DNA of 64,000 bases from Jeotgalibacillus alimentarius (GCF_000829445.1 NZ_JXRQ01000018.1:186001-250000); one strand, 5' to 3'. Shown: positions 18,918 through 27,888, counted from the stretch's first letter. Notes: a model not told the origin generated them from the letters alone. Numbers and translations are program-made.

Positions 18918-19477
18918 TCGTGATCCCGCCGGTCAGCAGATTTCACATAATCTTCAACCGACTTTTCATATTTGTAAATTTCAATATCGAGCGGGCTCGG
19001 TTCATCATTAAACTGCTTTTTAATGATCCGGTTAAAAAACAGCAGCATACCTGCCCCTATTCCGATAGAATACGGAATCTGAAACCAGAAAGGATGAGGA
19101 TCACCCAGCATACCCACAATGACCTTCTGCGTTTCTGCCATGCTTACATCCTCATGAAAATACATAATGGTTAATGCCGAACCTGTAAACAGCAGCAGAC
19201 AGACTGCCATTAAAAGAGCGACAGAAGAGCGCGATGCTTCCATTTTCTCTACAATTGTAAGGGCACTGCCTGTAATGACAATGTTTTGATGCTGGTACTT
19301 CCTTACGAGGTCTGTTCTGCTGATCACTGAGTACCTTCCATCAATATCCTTCAGTACAATGTCATGCATTAAGAGCCGCTTAAGGTGTTCTTCTGCAAAG
19401 ATTTCAGCAATATCATTCAATGTAACAGGCCCTTCTGTGACCATTGCTTTTGATTTCATTTCGATATAAGCATCCAC
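18914..19477 (-). CDS. spoVAA: Stage V sporulation protein AA
   Basis: About 187 residues. A soluble N-terminal domain (about 1-85) resembles SpoVAA (VDAYIEMKSKAMV... LNDIAEIFAEE), followed by two transmembrane segments (about 108-130 and 143-165). It is a spore inner-membrane component of the SpoVA system. The frame stays open upstream into sigF, but the GTG at 19477 has GGGGGTG about 7 nt upstream and lies 16 nt after the sigF stop, giving the expected length. An upstream ATG at 19552 would overlap sigF and add 25 atypical residues. Confidence 0.85.
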   Translation of the reverse strand: MDAYIEMKSKAMVTEGPVTLNDIAEIFAEEHLKRLLMHDIVLKDIDGRYSVISRTDLVRKYQHQNIVITGSALTIVEKMEASRSSVALLMAVCLLLFTGSALTIMYFHEDVSMAETQKVIVGMLGDPHPFWFQIPYSIGIGAGMLLFFNRIIKKQFNDEPSPLDIEIYKYEKSVEDYVKSADRRDHE

Positions 19478-19493
19478 GCTCTTCACCCCCTTC

Positions 19494-20237
19494 TTAAGCT
19501 CTCTGTTCTTCTTCAAGCCAATCTTTAATTGAGGATAGTACCTTTTTTTCAATACGTGAAACCTGCACCTGTGAAATTCCTAACTCCTTTGCCACTTCTG
19601 ACTGGGTCCAGTCTTTAAAATACCGGAAGAATATAATCATCCTGTCTCTATGATCAAGTGTCATCAACGCTTCTTTTAATGCGATCTGGTTAAACCACTG
19701 ATCGTCCCCGCCTGCAAGCTGATCTAAAAGTGTAATTGGATCCCCTTCACTCTCATATACAGTTTCATGAATGGAAGAGGGTGCTTTAGACGCTTCCTGG
19801 GCAAGTACAATATCATCAATCGGTACATCCAGATAATCCGAAATTTCTGAGAGTGTTGGCACTTTATTCAATGTGGCAGACAAATGTTCACGTGCTCTTC
19901 TGACTTTGTACCCGAGCTCTTTTATGGACCTGCTTACTTTTACAGTTCCGTCATCTCTTAAAAAACGCTGAATTTCACCGATGATCATGGGAACAGCGTA
20001 AGTCGAAAATTTCACATCATAGGAAAGGTCAAACTTATCAACTGCTTTTAACAATCCAATTGAACCAATTTGAAATAAATCGTCCAATTCATATCCACGG
20101 TGTTGAAAGCGCTGAACAACCGACCAGACGAGCCTGACGTTTTTCTCAACCATTTTGTCCCTGGCCTGCTGATTGCCATCCTGACTTTGTCTGATCCACT
20201 CACGAATTTCTTCCTGATTAATAGAATTTGCATTCAT
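19494..20237 (-). CDS. sigF: Forespore sigma factor SigF
   Basis: The first compartment-specific sigma factor of sporulation, active in the forespore. The 247-residue protein shows region 2 (LDDLFQIGSIGLLKAVDKFDLSYDVKFSTYAVPMIIGEIQRFLRDDG), region 3 and a region 4 HTH (WTQSEVAKELGISQVQVSRIEKKVLSSIKDWL). The start is the ATG at 20237 (MNANSINQEEI); the open frame extends further back into spoIIAB. It is the third gene of spoIIAA-spoIIAB-sigF and overlaps none of the later spoVA genes. Confidence 0.95.
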   Translation of the reverse strand: MNANSINQEEIREWIRQSQDGNQQARDKMVEKNVRLVWSVVQRFQHRGYELDDLFQIGSIGLLKAVDKFDLSYDVKFSTYAVPMIIGEIQRFLRDDGTVKVSRSIKELGYKVRRAREHLSATLNKVPTLSEISDYLDVPIDDIVLAQEASKAPSSIHETVYESEGDPITLLDQLAGGDDQWFNQIALKEALMTLDHRDRMIIFFRYFKDWTQSEVAKELGISQVQVSRIEKKVLSSIKDWLEEEQRA

Positions 20238-20247
20238 ACAAAGTGTC

Positions 20248-20688
20248 CTACAGACAATTGGCATTCACAGCGGAAAGCTGCTTCACCATTTTGACTGTTG
20301 TCCCCTGATTAGATGCAGATCTGACTTCGACTTGATCCATAAAATGCTCCATAATCGTAAAGCCCATTCCGGACCTTTCCATATCAGGTCTTGAAGTATA
20401 CAGCGGCTCCATTGCCTGCTCCACTTCTTCCATTCCCTTGCCTTCATCAATGATCTCTATCGTCAATAGTCTGTTCTCGATTCGCAGCTTCATCGTTATT
20501 TCATGGTAATCTTCTTCGTTATAACCATGGATGACTGCATTTGTAACAGCTTCCGAGACAACTGTTTTAATGTCACTCAGTTCACCAACTGTCGGATCGT
20601 ATGGCGCGATAAATGAAGCAGCAATCATCCTTGCAAGCCCTTCATTTTCACTGATGGAAGTAAAATGACATGTCAGACTGTTTTTCAT
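20248..20688 (-). CDS. spoIIAB: Anti-sigma-F factor / serine kinase SpoIIAB
   Basis: A 146-residue GHKL-type kinase that binds and inhibits SigF and phosphorylates SpoIIAA. Motifs in order: EAVTNAVIHGY (N-box), IIDEGKGM (G1), and SGMGFTIMEHFMD (G2). It overlaps the spoIIAA stop by 4 nt, typical of the coupled spoIIA operon. Confidence 0.95.
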   Translation of the reverse strand: MKNSLTCHFTSISENEGLARMIAASFIAPYDPTVGELSDIKTVVSEAVTNAVIHGYNEEDYHEITMKLRIENRLLTIEIIDEGKGMEEVEQAMEPLYTSRPDMERSGMGFTIMEHFMDQVEVRSASNQGTTVKMVKQLSAVNANCL

Positions 20689-21038
20689 TGGACTGCCTCC
20701 AATCTTGAAAAAGCCCGTTCTTCTGACAGTTCAACGATGAGAATTTTATACATACCTGACATTTCAAATAATCTCTTCACTGCAGGTGTTGCTGCGCATA
20801 ACACCATATTGCCCCCGATTTTCTGCAGATGCTTATATCTCCCAAGAATTAAGCCGAGTCCGGAGCTATCCATAAATTCAAGGTTGGCAAGATTTAAAAT
20901 CATATGTCTGATCGACTCTTTTTCCATCAATTCAATCAGTTCTTTTCGAATAGGACCTACTTCATGATGATCAAGCTCACCGCTCATTCTAAGTAAAAGA
21001 ACGTTACCTTTGACTTCAGCTTCTACGTTGCACGCCAT
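20685..21038 (-). CDS. spoIIAA: Anti-anti-sigma factor SpoIIAA
   Basis: A 117-residue STAS-domain protein that, when unphosphorylated, releases SigF from SpoIIAB. The phosphorylation site is Ser58 in FMDSSGLGLILGRY. The start ATG has AAAGGAGGAA upstream. It is the first gene of the spoIIA operon, with a sigma-H-type promoter about 55-80 bp upstream. Confidence 0.95.
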   Translation of the reverse strand: MACNVEAEVKGNVLLLRMSGELDHHEVGPIRKELIELMEKESIRHMILNLANLEFMDSSGLGLILGRYKHLQKIGGNMVLCAATPAVKRLFEMSGMYKILIVELSEERAFSRLEAVQ

Positions 21039-21092
21039 ACCTATTCCTCCTTTTTCAGCTGTCAGACTGTAATCTCAGCTGTAATCCGGAGT

Positions 21093-21120
21093 ATTCACGA
21101 TTAACGTTACGAAATCCTGC
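21093..21120 (-). promoter_or_regulatory. Sigma-H-type promoter of the spoIIA operon
   Basis: On the - strand, GCAGGATTT at 21120-21112 fits the sigma-H -35 consensus RNAGGAWWW exactly. CGTGAAT at 21099-21093 fits RNNGAAT except for the first base. The spacing is 12 nt. spoIIA is a known sigma-H operon in B. subtilis. Confidence 0.7.
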
Positions 21121-21158
21121 CTCATGACAATAGTAGAAAAAACTAGTTATTTTTCGAC

Positions 21159-22304
21159 TTATTCCGCAAATAATACGCGTTTCCACGAACGTCTGAACAG
21201 ATCCATCCATTCAGCTTTTTTAATATGTTTGGAGGAAATAAGAAGTTCTTTTGAAATTTCTTTACCGTTTTTCTGCAGGGAGACGTATCCAACCTCCTGG
21301 CCTTTGCTGATAGGCGCATCAAGTTTTTTATAAACAGTAAGTTTTCTCGTATATTGAGCTTTTTCATTTTTCTTTTCAATTATTTTCAGGGAGTCCTTTA
21401 ACTCAGCATGTATTTTTTCAGCTGATCCTTTATTAATTGCTGCTTCTGCAAGTACATCACCTTTTTGACTAAAAGTCTTTGTCACATAGTTTTTAAAGCC
21501 GTAATTTAATATTTCTGAAGACACCTGATTCCTTTCTTTTGAGCTTGGTGCACCGAACACTACACTGATCAGTCGCATGTCTCCTCTTTTGGCTGTGGCG
21601 GTGAGACAGTATTTAGCTTCATTTGTAAAACCAGTTTTTAACCCATCTGCCCCCGGATAAGATCTGATCAGTTTATTCGTATTTACAAGCCAGAATGGAT
21701 CTTCATCCTGTCTGAGGTAATCATCATAAGTACCAGTAAATTCGGTAATCTCCTCATACGTCAGCAGTTCCATTGCAAGTCTCGCCATATCCATCGCTGA
21801 ACTGACATGACCTTCTTCGGAAAGCCCTGTTACATTTTTAAAATGAGTGTTCTTCAATCCAAGCTCTTCAGCTTTTTGATTCATTCTGCTGACAAATGTT
21901 TCTTCATTTCCTGCAATATGCTCTGCGAGTGCAACTGAGGCATCATTCGCTGAAGCAATGGAGATTGCTTTGATGAGTTCACGGACGGTCATGGTCTCTC
22001 CCTCTTTTAAATAGATCTGGGAACCTCCCATACCAGCTGCTGTGCTGCTTGTAGTAACCTCATCATCCCATTTCAGATTGCCACTGTTCACTTCTTCCAT
22101 GATTAGAAGGAGTGTCGCAATTTTGGTCATAGATGCCGGTGGAAGCTTTTCACTGCTATTCTGGTCATAGATTACCATTCCGGAATCTGCATCGATCAGA
22201 ATTCCTGATTTAATATTGTCGAAAGCGGGTTCTGCTGCACTGGACTGTGAATGCAGACAAATAAATAATGTCAGGCAAAAGAGAAATATATATTTCTTCA
22301 ACAC
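21159..22304 (-). CDS. dacF: Sporulation D-alanyl-D-alanine carboxypeptidase DacF
   Basis: A secreted penicillin-binding protein (about 381 residues) that, with DacB, sets cortex cross-linking; in B. subtilis it is made in the forespore. It shows a signal peptide (KKYIFLFCLTLFICLHSQSSAA), SMTK (Ser about residue 59), SAN (about residue 116), KTG in DGLKTGFT (about residue 218) and a C-terminal amphipathic anchor region. Start candidates GTG 22310, GTG 22304 and TTG 22301 are close together. 22304 is chosen because AAAGGG lies 7 nt upstream. The gene precedes spoIIAA, as in B. subtilis. Confidence 0.92.
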   Translation of the reverse strand: MLKKYIFLFCLTLFICLHSQSSAAEPAFDNIKSGILIDADSGMVIYDQNSSEKLPPASMTKIATLLLIMEEVNSGNLKWDDEVTTSSTAAGMGGSQIYLKEGETMTVRELIKAISIASANDASVALAEHIAGNEETFVSRMNQKAEELGLKNTHFKNVTGLSEEGHVSSAMDMARLAMELLTYEEITEFTGTYDDYLRQDEDPFWLVNTNKLIRSYPGADGLKTGFTNEAKYCLTATAKRGDMRLISVVFGAPSSKERNQVSSEILNYGFKNYVTKTFSQKGDVLAEAAINKGSAEKIHAELKDSLKIIEKKNEKAQYTRKLTVYKKLDAPISKGQEVGYVSLQKNGKEISKELLISSKHIKKAEWMDLFRRSWKRVLFAE

Positions 22305-22360
22305 ATACACGCCCTTTAACGGTTTTTATTATGATTTGTGGTTTTTGATTTTTTATACAT

Positions 22361-22388
22361 AAAAAGCCGCAGCGTTGAGCTGCGGCTT
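22361..22388 (-). terminator. pdp terminator
   Basis: AAGCCGCAGC / GCTGCGGCTT form a perfect 10-bp stem with a 5-nt loop followed on the - strand by TTT and an AT-rich tract. It ends the deoB-pdp unit ahead of dacF. Confidence 0.8.
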
Positions 22389-22394
22389 CGATCT

Positions 22395-23702
22395 TTATTG
22401 TCCTGTTACCTGATCTACGATTAAGGCTGGTGCATGACCCTCTGATGAAACTTCAATACTTTCATAAAGCTTTGCTTTCACCTTTTCTACTTCTGATAAG
22501 TCATTTGCATAAATCGTGACAAGTGATTCTCCTTCTTTCACTTCATCTCCGACTTTCTTTTTAAGCATCAGCCCAACTGCAAGGTCGATCTCGCTTTCCT
22601 TCGTTGCTCTTCCTGCTCCAAGCCACATGGCTGCTGTCCCAACATTGTCGGCGATAATGCGGCTGACTTTACCGCTGCTCTTAGCAGGCAGTTCAATTTT
22701 ATGTTCTGCCTGTGGCAGCTTAGCCGGGTCGTCCACTACAGAAGCGTCGCCTCCCTGTCCTTTAAGGAATGCTTTGAAACGGTTAAGTGCTTCGCCGCTG
22801 TCAATCGCATCTTCAAGCATTTTTCTAGCTTCTTCGTGCGTTTTGGCTTTTTCAGATAATACGACCATATGACTGCCAAGAACAAGACAAAGTTCTGTCA
22901 GATCTTCCGGCCCTTCACCTTTTAACGTATCAATTGCTTCTTTTACTTCTAACGCATTACCAATTGCAAATCCAAGCGGCTGACTCATATCCGAAATAAC
23001 AGCCATTGTCTGACGGCCAACGTTATTACCGATTTTAACCATCGCTTCAGCAAGTTCGCGTGCCTGCGCTTCATCCTTCATAAATGCACCTGCACCTGTT
23101 TTCACATCAAGTACGATCGCATCTGCACCGGCAGCGATTTTTTTACTCATGATCGAAGAAGCAATCAGCGGAATGCTGTTTACTGTTGCTGTCACGTCAC
23201 GCAGGGCATACAATTTTTTATCTGCAGGCGTTAAGTTGCCACTTTGCCCGATAACTGCAAGTTTTTCTTCATTCACAAGACGTGTGAATTCATCACTCGA
23301 CAGCTCCACGTGGAAGCCAGGAACTGCTTCAAGTTTATCAATTGTACCGCCTGTATGGCCAAGGCCGCGTCCACTCATTTTTGCCACCGGAACACCAACT
23401 GCTGCAACAAGCGGCCCAAGAATCAGCGTTGTTGTATCACCAACACCGCCTGTTGAATGCTTATCGACTTTGATTCCCTCAATTGCAGATAAATCGATCT
23501 GGTCTCCCGATTCAACCATTGCCATTGTCAAATCTGCACGTTCTGACTGAGACATACCTTCAAAATATATAGCCATTAATAAAGCGCTTACCTGGTAGTC
23601 GGGAATTGTTTCATTTGTATAGCCTTCGATGACGAAGTTTATCTCTTCAGTTGACAGTTCCTGACCATTTCTTTTCTTTTCAATAATATCTACCATTCTC
23701 AT
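22395..23702 (-). CDS. pdp: Pyrimidine-nucleoside phosphorylase
   Basis: A 435-residue enzyme that phosphorolyses uridine, thymidine and deoxyuridine to base plus (deoxy)ribose-1-phosphate. The thymidine-phosphorylase signature [16 protein letters not shown] is at about residues 108-123, and KHSTGGVGD is at about residues 81-89. The start is the ATG at 23702 ([13 protein letters not shown]), the family N-terminus; ten further upstream codons lack a ribosome-binding site. The product of its reaction is used by the phosphopentomutase encoded upstream. The purine phosphorylase gene usually found here in Bacillus is absent. Confidence 0.93.
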   Translation of the reverse strand: MRMVDIIEKKRNGQELSTEEINFVIEGYTNETIPDYQVSALLMAIYFEGMSQSERADLTMAMVESGDQIDLSAIEGIKVDKHSTGGVGDTTTLILGPLVAAVGVPVAKMSGRGLGHTGGTIDKLEAVPGFHVELSSDEFTRLVNEEKLAVIGQSGNLTPADKKLYALRDVTATVNSIPLIASSIMSKKIAAGADAIVLDVKTGAGAFMKDEAQARELAEAMVKIGNNVGRQTMAVISDMSQPLGFAIGNALEVKEAIDTLKGEGPEDLTELCLVLGSHMVVLSEKAKTHEEARKMLEDAIDSGEALNRFKAFLKGQGGDASVVDDPAKLPQAEHKIELPAKSSGKVSRIIADNVGTAAMWLGAGRATKESEIDLAVGLMLKKKVGDEVKEGESLVTIYANDLSEVEKVKAKLYESIEVSSEGHAPALIVDQVTGQ

Positions 23703-23737
23703 GTTAAGATGCCTCTTTTCAGGTTTATTCATTTCAT

Positions 23738-23763
23738 TCAGAGCGGTATAAAATCCGCTCTGA
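23738..23763 (-). repeat. Perfect inverted repeat between deoB and pdp
   Basis: TCAGAGCGG / CCGCTCTGA form a 9-bp stem with an 8-nt AT loop, with no T-run on either strand. It is probably an mRNA stem affecting processing or stability between the two cistrons. Confidence 0.6.
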
Positions 23764-23774
23764 ACAGTTTAATA

Positions 23775-24959
23775 TTATTTTGTTAAATCAGTTAAAAAAC
23801 TCTTACCAAATGCCGGAGCTTTTACGTTAAAGTTTTCAGCAATGGTTGCACCAATATCAGCAAACGTTTCCCGTAACGGAATTTCCCCTCCAGTTAATGA
23901 CGGTGAGTATACCAGAAGCGGTACGTATTCACGGGTATGGTCTGTACCGTGGTGAACAGGATCGTTACCATGGTCAGCTGTGATAATTAACAGGTCATCC
24001 CCTGTCATTTTTTCGAATACTTCTGTCAGACGCTTATCATATTCTTCTAATGCTTGCCCGTACCCTTTAGGATCGCGTCTATGACCGAATAGTGCATCGA
24101 AATCAACAAGATTCAAAAAGCTGAGTCCGGTAAAATTTTTGTCAAAAGTCTGAATCAGTTTATCCATTCCGTCCATATTATCCGCAGTGCGCAGTGATTC
24201 AGTCACACCTTCACCATTATAGATGTCAGAAATTTTACCAATCGCAATGACATCAAGGTTTTCATCTTTCAATTCATTCATCACGGTACGGTCAAAAGGC
24301 TTTAATGCATAGTCATGACGATTTTTAGTCCGTTTAAAAGAACCCGGTTCCCCGATAAACGGTCTTGCAATAATACGTCCGACTAAATACTTTTCATCGA
24401 GCGTGAGCTCTCTTGCAATTTCACAGATTTTATATTGCTCTTCAATCGGAATGATATCTTCATGGGCAGCAATCTGAAGAACCGGATCTGCTGATGTATA
24501 AACAATGAGCGCGCCAGTTTTCATATGTTCTTCACCCAGCTCATCAAGAATTGCAGTGCCGCTTGCCGGCTTATTTCCGATTACTTTACGCCCTGTCTTT
24601 TCCTCAAGAGCCTGGATAAGTTCAGATGGAAAACCATCCGGATACACTTTAAAAGGTGTATCAATGTTAAGACCCATGATCTCCCAGTGACCGGTCATTG
24701 TATCTTTACCTACAGAAGCTTCCTGCATTTTTGTATATTTCGCAAGAGGTTCTGCCTGCGGCTCGATCCCTTTAATGTTTTCTATATTTGAAAGGCCCAG
24801 CTTTCCCATATTCGGCATATTCAGTCCATTCATATGCTCTGCAATATGGCCAAGGGTGTGTGCGCCTTTATCATTAAATGCCTCAGCATCCGGAGCCTCT
24901 CCAATTCCAACTGAATCCATTACAATCAGATGAATACGCTTAAATCGATTATCACTCAT
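23775..24959 (-). CDS. deoB: Phosphopentomutase
   Basis: A 394-residue alkaline-phosphatase-superfamily mutase that interconverts (deoxy)ribose-1-phosphate and -5-phosphate in nucleoside salvage. The N-terminal metal-binding motif is [14 protein letters not shown] with catalytic Thr in [11 protein letters not shown]; later metal ligands are in [14 protein letters not shown] and [18 protein letters not shown]. The ATG has AAGGAGGAAAC upstream. It is probably co-transcribed with pdp and follows xerD, as in B. subtilis. Confidence 0.95.
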   Translation of the reverse strand: MSDNRFKRIHLIVMDSVGIGEAPDAEAFNDKGAHTLGHIAEHMNGLNMPNMGKLGLSNIENIKGIEPQAEPLAKYTKMQEASVGKDTMTGHWEIMGLNIDTPFKVYPDGFPSELIQALEEKTGRKVIGNKPASGTAILDELGEEHMKTGALIVYTSADPVLQIAAHEDIIPIEEQYKICEIARELTLDEKYLVGRIIARPFIGEPGSFKRTKNRHDYALKPFDRTVMNELKDENLDVIAIGKISDIYNGEGVTESLRTADNMDGMDKLIQTFDKNFTGLSFLNLVDFDALFGHRRDPKGYGQALEEYDKRLTEVFEKMTGDDLLIITADHGNDPVHHGTDHTREYVPLLVYSPSLTGGEIPLRETFADIGATIAENFNVKAPAFGKSFLTDLTK

Positions 24960-25057
24960 AATTGTTTCCTCCTTTAATCACTGCTTATATTGTACCTATT
25001 TTTAATCCAATGTGACAAGAGATACGTCTGAAGTCTGACAACTAATTGTACCGAGAA

Positions 25058-25939
25058 TCAGGCTCTCGGATGAAACTGTGAATATACTTCCCTGATTCTT
25101 TTTGTAGATACGTGCGTATAGATTTGCGTGGTTGAGATGTCTGCATGTCCGAGCATCTCCTGCACAGCTCTCAAATCTGCTCCATTTTCGAGCAGATGTG
25201 TGGCAAATGAATGTCTGAGGGTGTGCGGTGTCAGTTTTTTTTCAATACCTGCTCTACCGGTAAGCGCTTTTAATATTTTCCAGAAACCCTGTCTGCTCAG
25301 TCTTCTTCCATGATGATTCAGAAATAGTGCCTGTTCACCCGGTTTACGGGTTTTTTGCTGCCGGATATAACTTTGAATCACACCTGTTGCTGTCTGCCCG
25401 ATTGGTATAATCCTTTCTTTATTTCCCTTCCCTCTGCATTTGATAAACCCCATATCAATATTAATATCATCCATATTTAAATCAATTAATTCGCTGACAC
25501 GCATTCCAGTCCCGTACAATACTTCAAGCATGGCTTTATCTCTTAATCCATTTTTCTTTGTCAGGTCAGGACTCTCGAGCAGTGCCTCTACCTCTTCTAT
25601 TGATAAAACCTTCGGGAGAGTTTTTTCTGCTTTTGGGGTATTCAGATGTTCAGTAGGGTCTTGTGTGCTTAATCTGTTTCTCATCAGATAATGATGAAAT
25701 GATCTGATGGATGATGTATGTCTAGCGATCGTTTTAGATGACTTACCCTGCTGCTTCAAATGCTGAAAAAACTGTAGCACGTGAAGTCTCTGGACGTCAT
25801 TGATTTCGCTGATCTGTTCAACTTTCATCAAATATTCAATATAACTTTTAAGGTCCCGTTCATACGACTGAATCGTATTTTTTGAGAGACCTTTTTCAAT
25901 GATCATATATTGTATAAAATCCTGCAGATGCTCTTTCAT
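25058..25939 (-). CDS. xerD: Site-specific tyrosine recombinase XerD
   Basis: A 293-residue tyrosine recombinase that resolves chromosome dimers at dif with XerC. It has an N-terminal SAM-like core-binding domain (about 1-85) and a catalytic domain with [12 protein letters not shown] (first Arg), the Lys-containing turn [51 protein letters not shown] with His-Arg-His, and the nucleophile Tyr. The start is the ATG at 25939, preceded by GGGGTGAGGG. It lies between fur and deoB, the B. subtilis order. Confidence 0.95.
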   Translation of the reverse strand: MKEHLQDFIQYMIIEKGLSKNTIQSYERDLKSYIEYLMKVEQISEINDVQRLHVLQFFQHLKQQGKSSKTIARHTSSIRSFHHYLMRNRLSTQDPTEHLNTPKAEKTLPKVLSIEEVEALLESPDLTKKNGLRDKAMLEVLYGTGMRVSELIDLNMDDINIDMGFIKCRGKGNKERIIPIGQTATGVIQSYIRQQKTRKPGEQALFLNHHGRRLSRQGFWKILKALTGRAGIEKKLTPHTLRHSFATHLLENGADLRAVQEMLGHADISTTQIYTHVSTKRIREVYSQFHPRA

Positions 25940-25971
25940 TCCCTCACCCCGTTTCATTTTTATTTAAGCGC

Positions 25972-26042
25972 TGTTAGAGTTGGCTGTTGATTTCAGCTGC
26001 AATCACCAGCTGTGCTGAAACAATATTGGTCTTTAACATAGC
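25972..26042. repeat. 71-bp intergenic repeat, copy A
   Basis: It shares about 75% of positions over its full length with copy B at 50829-50899. Shared blocks include TGATTTC, CAATCACCAGCT and TTTAACA. The ends are near-inverted (TGTTAGA / TTTAACA), and inner pairs TGATT/AATCA and TCAGC/GCTGA can fold. It lies between xerD and the fur terminator. Confidence 0.65.
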
Positions 26043-26106
26043 TATATTTTAAAGATAATTACAATCAATGTCACCTAGTGAGTTATAGACAGTCCGCAAC
26101 ACTGCG

Positions 26107-26140
26107 AAAAAAATAAAACCATGCGCATGTGCATGGTTTT
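26107..26140 (-). terminator. fur terminator
   Basis: AAAACCATGC / GCATGGTTTT pair around a 6-nt loop, followed on the - strand by TTTTATTTTTTT. Confidence 0.8.
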
Positions 26141-26143
26141 GGC

Positions 26144-26581
26144 TTAATCCTGACATCTATGGCATATCCCATGAAATGTCAGTCTGTGATCCTTTATTTT
26201 AAAGTTCCAGTCCCGCTCAACAATTTCTTCAACATCTTCGAGCAGATCATCCTGTATTTCATCTACAGCTCCACATTCCAGACAGATTAAATGGTGATGG
26301 AAATGTGCAGCACCTTCTTTTCTTAAGTCATATCTAGAAACGCCGTCCCCGAAATTTATTTTATCGACAACTTTCAGTTCAGATAAAAGTTCAAGCGTGC
26401 GATACACAGTTGCAAGGCCTATTTCAGGCGCTTTTTCTTTTACTAGTAAGTAAACATCCTCTGCACTGAGGTGATCAGCTTCGTTTTCAAGTAGCACCCT
26501 GACTGTTGCTTCACGCTGAGGGGTTAATTTGTAGCTTGCTGAATGAAGCTGTTTTTTGATTCTCTCAATCCTGTTTTCCAC
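26144..26581 (-). CDS. fur: Ferric uptake regulator (Fur family)
   Basis: A 145-residue iron-responsive repressor. The N-terminal winged helix is at about residues 1-85 (KLTPQREATVRVLLE... LATVYRTLELL). The metal/dimerisation domain has HFHHHLICLECG and a C-terminal CHRC, the two CxxC pairs of a structural zinc site. Sequence alone cannot fully separate Fur from PerR/Zur, but the xerD-fur-spoIIM order is that of B. subtilis fur. It starts with GTG at 26581 behind AGGGAGGGG. A Fur/PerR-like dyad lies next to its promoter. Confidence 0.88.
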   Translation of the reverse strand: MENRIERIKKQLHSASYKLTPQREATVRVLLENEADHLSAEDVYLLVKEKAPEIGLATVYRTLELLSELKVVDKINFGDGVSRYDLRKEGAAHFHHHLICLECGAVDEIQDDLLEDVEEIVERDWNFKIKDHRLTFHGICHRCQD

Positions 26582-26610
26582 ACTGACCCCTCCCTCATTA
26601 TGTCATCAAC

Positions 26611-26654
26611 ATTATAACAAACGTATTCTCATTTGCAAACAATAATCATTATTA
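26611..26654 (-). promoter_or_regulatory. fur promoter with adjacent Fur/PerR-type box
   Basis: On the - strand a perfect TATAAT (26616-26611) lies 17 nt from TTTGCA (26639-26634). Directly upstream at 26640-26654 is a 7-1-7 dyad with core AATAAT-C-ATTATT, matching 11 of 14 positions of either the Fur or the PerR consensus. It suggests iron or peroxide autoregulation. Confidence 0.55.
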
Positions 26655-26691
26655 ATTAGAAGAAAAGGATATTACTATTTAATAATTATTA

Positions 26692-27294
26692 TTATGTGAT
26701 AAAAAATTCAATTAAAAGACCGGGTATATAAAACTCTACGATACCAGCCAGCACTACTCCAACAGCTGCGGTCCCCAAAAGAAGGGTATAGGAATTTTTC
26801 AACTGACGGACAGTATAGATCAGCGGCTGTCTGGCTCCGATACCTTTCCATATCTGGCCTGCAAGCTTTAGTGATTCAGCTGCCATCACAATATACAGGA
26901 CGATAATCAGCAGGTTATGGGGAAGCAGGATGATAACGGCTTCCAGCACGCCTGACAGGCCCTGTTCGTATATCATCATACCTGCTGCAAATCCGAAAAG
27001 ACAACCCTTCATATATACTATAAACCAGGCAACAGGAAGACCGGCAAGAGTAAAACCGGATGTCCATATAAACAGGAGAAAGAGCATATCTACAATCAGG
27101 GCACTGAATACTTTATCATTCATAAATGTATCAGGATGAAATGAAGGCATAATATCCAGTGGACCATAAATATTAACCAGCAGAGCACCCGCTGCGGTCC
27201 CGCCAAAAAGTATGATGGTGATAAAAGTATAGTATGCAATGTGATGTGATAAATAGTTCAATATAACAGTACTTAGATTCGGCTTCAAGTGCAT
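26692..27294 (-). CDS. spoIIM: Stage II sporulation protein M
   Basis: A 200-residue DUF95-family integral membrane protein, near the 214 residues of B. subtilis SpoIIM. It forms the DMP engulfment complex with SpoIID and SpoIIP and localises SpoIIP at the septum. About five hydrophobic segments are visible (about 19-42, 72-95, 97-110, 116-137 and 171-195). The order nudF-spoIIM-fur-xerD is conserved. Confidence 0.9.
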   Translation of the reverse strand: MHLKPNLSTVILNYLSHHIAYYTFITIILFGGTAAGALLVNIYGPLDIMPSFHPDTFMNDKVFSALIVDMLFLLFIWTSGFTLAGLPVAWFIVYMKGCLFGFAAGMMIYEQGLSGVLEAVIILLPHNLLIIVLYIVMAAESLKLAGQIWKGIGARQPLIYTVRQLKNSYTLLLGTAAVGVVLAGIVEFYIPGLLIEFFIT

Positions 27295-27333
27295 TCCCTC
27301 CCTGCACAGAAATCTTATGCAGGCAGATCTATA

Positions 27334-27888
27334 CTATGTATGTTTTCTCAACTGCTTAAGTCTGAGGTACTGCACAGCATAGGCCGTTTTTGCATCATAG
27401 ATTCTCTGGTTCAATACCATTTCTTCTGCTTCCTCAAGTGTAACTTCCATCAGTTCTACAAATTCATCTTCGTCTGTATCATGAGCATCCTCAATTTTAT
27501 ATAAATCCTCTGCAAGATAGACATGTACCAGCTCATCAGCAAAGCCTGGAGACGTGTAAAATGAAATTAAATGGCTCAGACTTTGACAGCCGTAACCAGT
27601 CTCTTCTTCAAGTTCTCTCTCAGCGGTCACTTCAGGCAGTTCTCCAGGTTCAAGTTTCCCGGCAGGAATTTCTACGATTGAACGCTCTAGTGCTTTTCTG
27701 TATTGTTCAACCATAACCAATTTGTTGTCTTCAGTTTTTGCGATCACACAAACAGCACCGGGGTGTTTAATGATTTCCCGTTTCGACGTTTTGCCATTTG
27801 GAAGCTCTACTTCCTCAACCTGCAGACTGATAATTTTCCCGGTAAACAGTACATCCTTATTCAATGTTTTTTCTTCAAACTTTTTCAC
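27334..27888 (-). CDS. nudF: ADP-ribose pyrophosphatase (Nudix hydrolase)
   Basis: Hydrolyses ADP-ribose to AMP and ribose-5-phosphate. The Nudix box GKLEPGELPEVTAERELEEETGY fits G-x5-E-x7-R-E-U-x-E-E-x-G-U at about residues 80-102. The substrate-specific tail FYTSPGFADE is conserved. The GTG at 27888 is chosen because AAGGAG lies 8 nt upstream and the frame then aligns with the B. subtilis NudF start. Upstream ATGs at 27894 and 27909 have poor spacing. The product is 184 residues, the family length. It is divergent from yqkF. Confidence 0.92.
   Translation of the reverse strand: MKKFEEKTLNKDVLFTGKIISLQVEEVELPNGKTSKREIIKHPGAVCVIAKTEDNKLVMVEQYRKALERSIVEIPAGKLEPGELPEVTAERELEEETGYGCQSLSHLISFYTSPGFADELVHVYLAEDLYKIEDAHDTDEDEFVELMEVTLEEAEEMVLNQRIYDAKTAYAVQYLRLKQLRKHT

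Noticed and set aside
22320-22365. Possible sigma-F promoter of dacF (GTATA ... AATCATAATA on the - strand)
   Set aside because: The -35 core is present, but the -10 lacks the GG of the sigma-F consensus and the spacing is about 17 nt, so it was not annotated.
25965-25982. cre-like TTTAAGCGCTGTTA upstream of xerD
   Set aside because: It misses the conserved TG and CA positions of cre and lies at the edge of the dispersed repeat.
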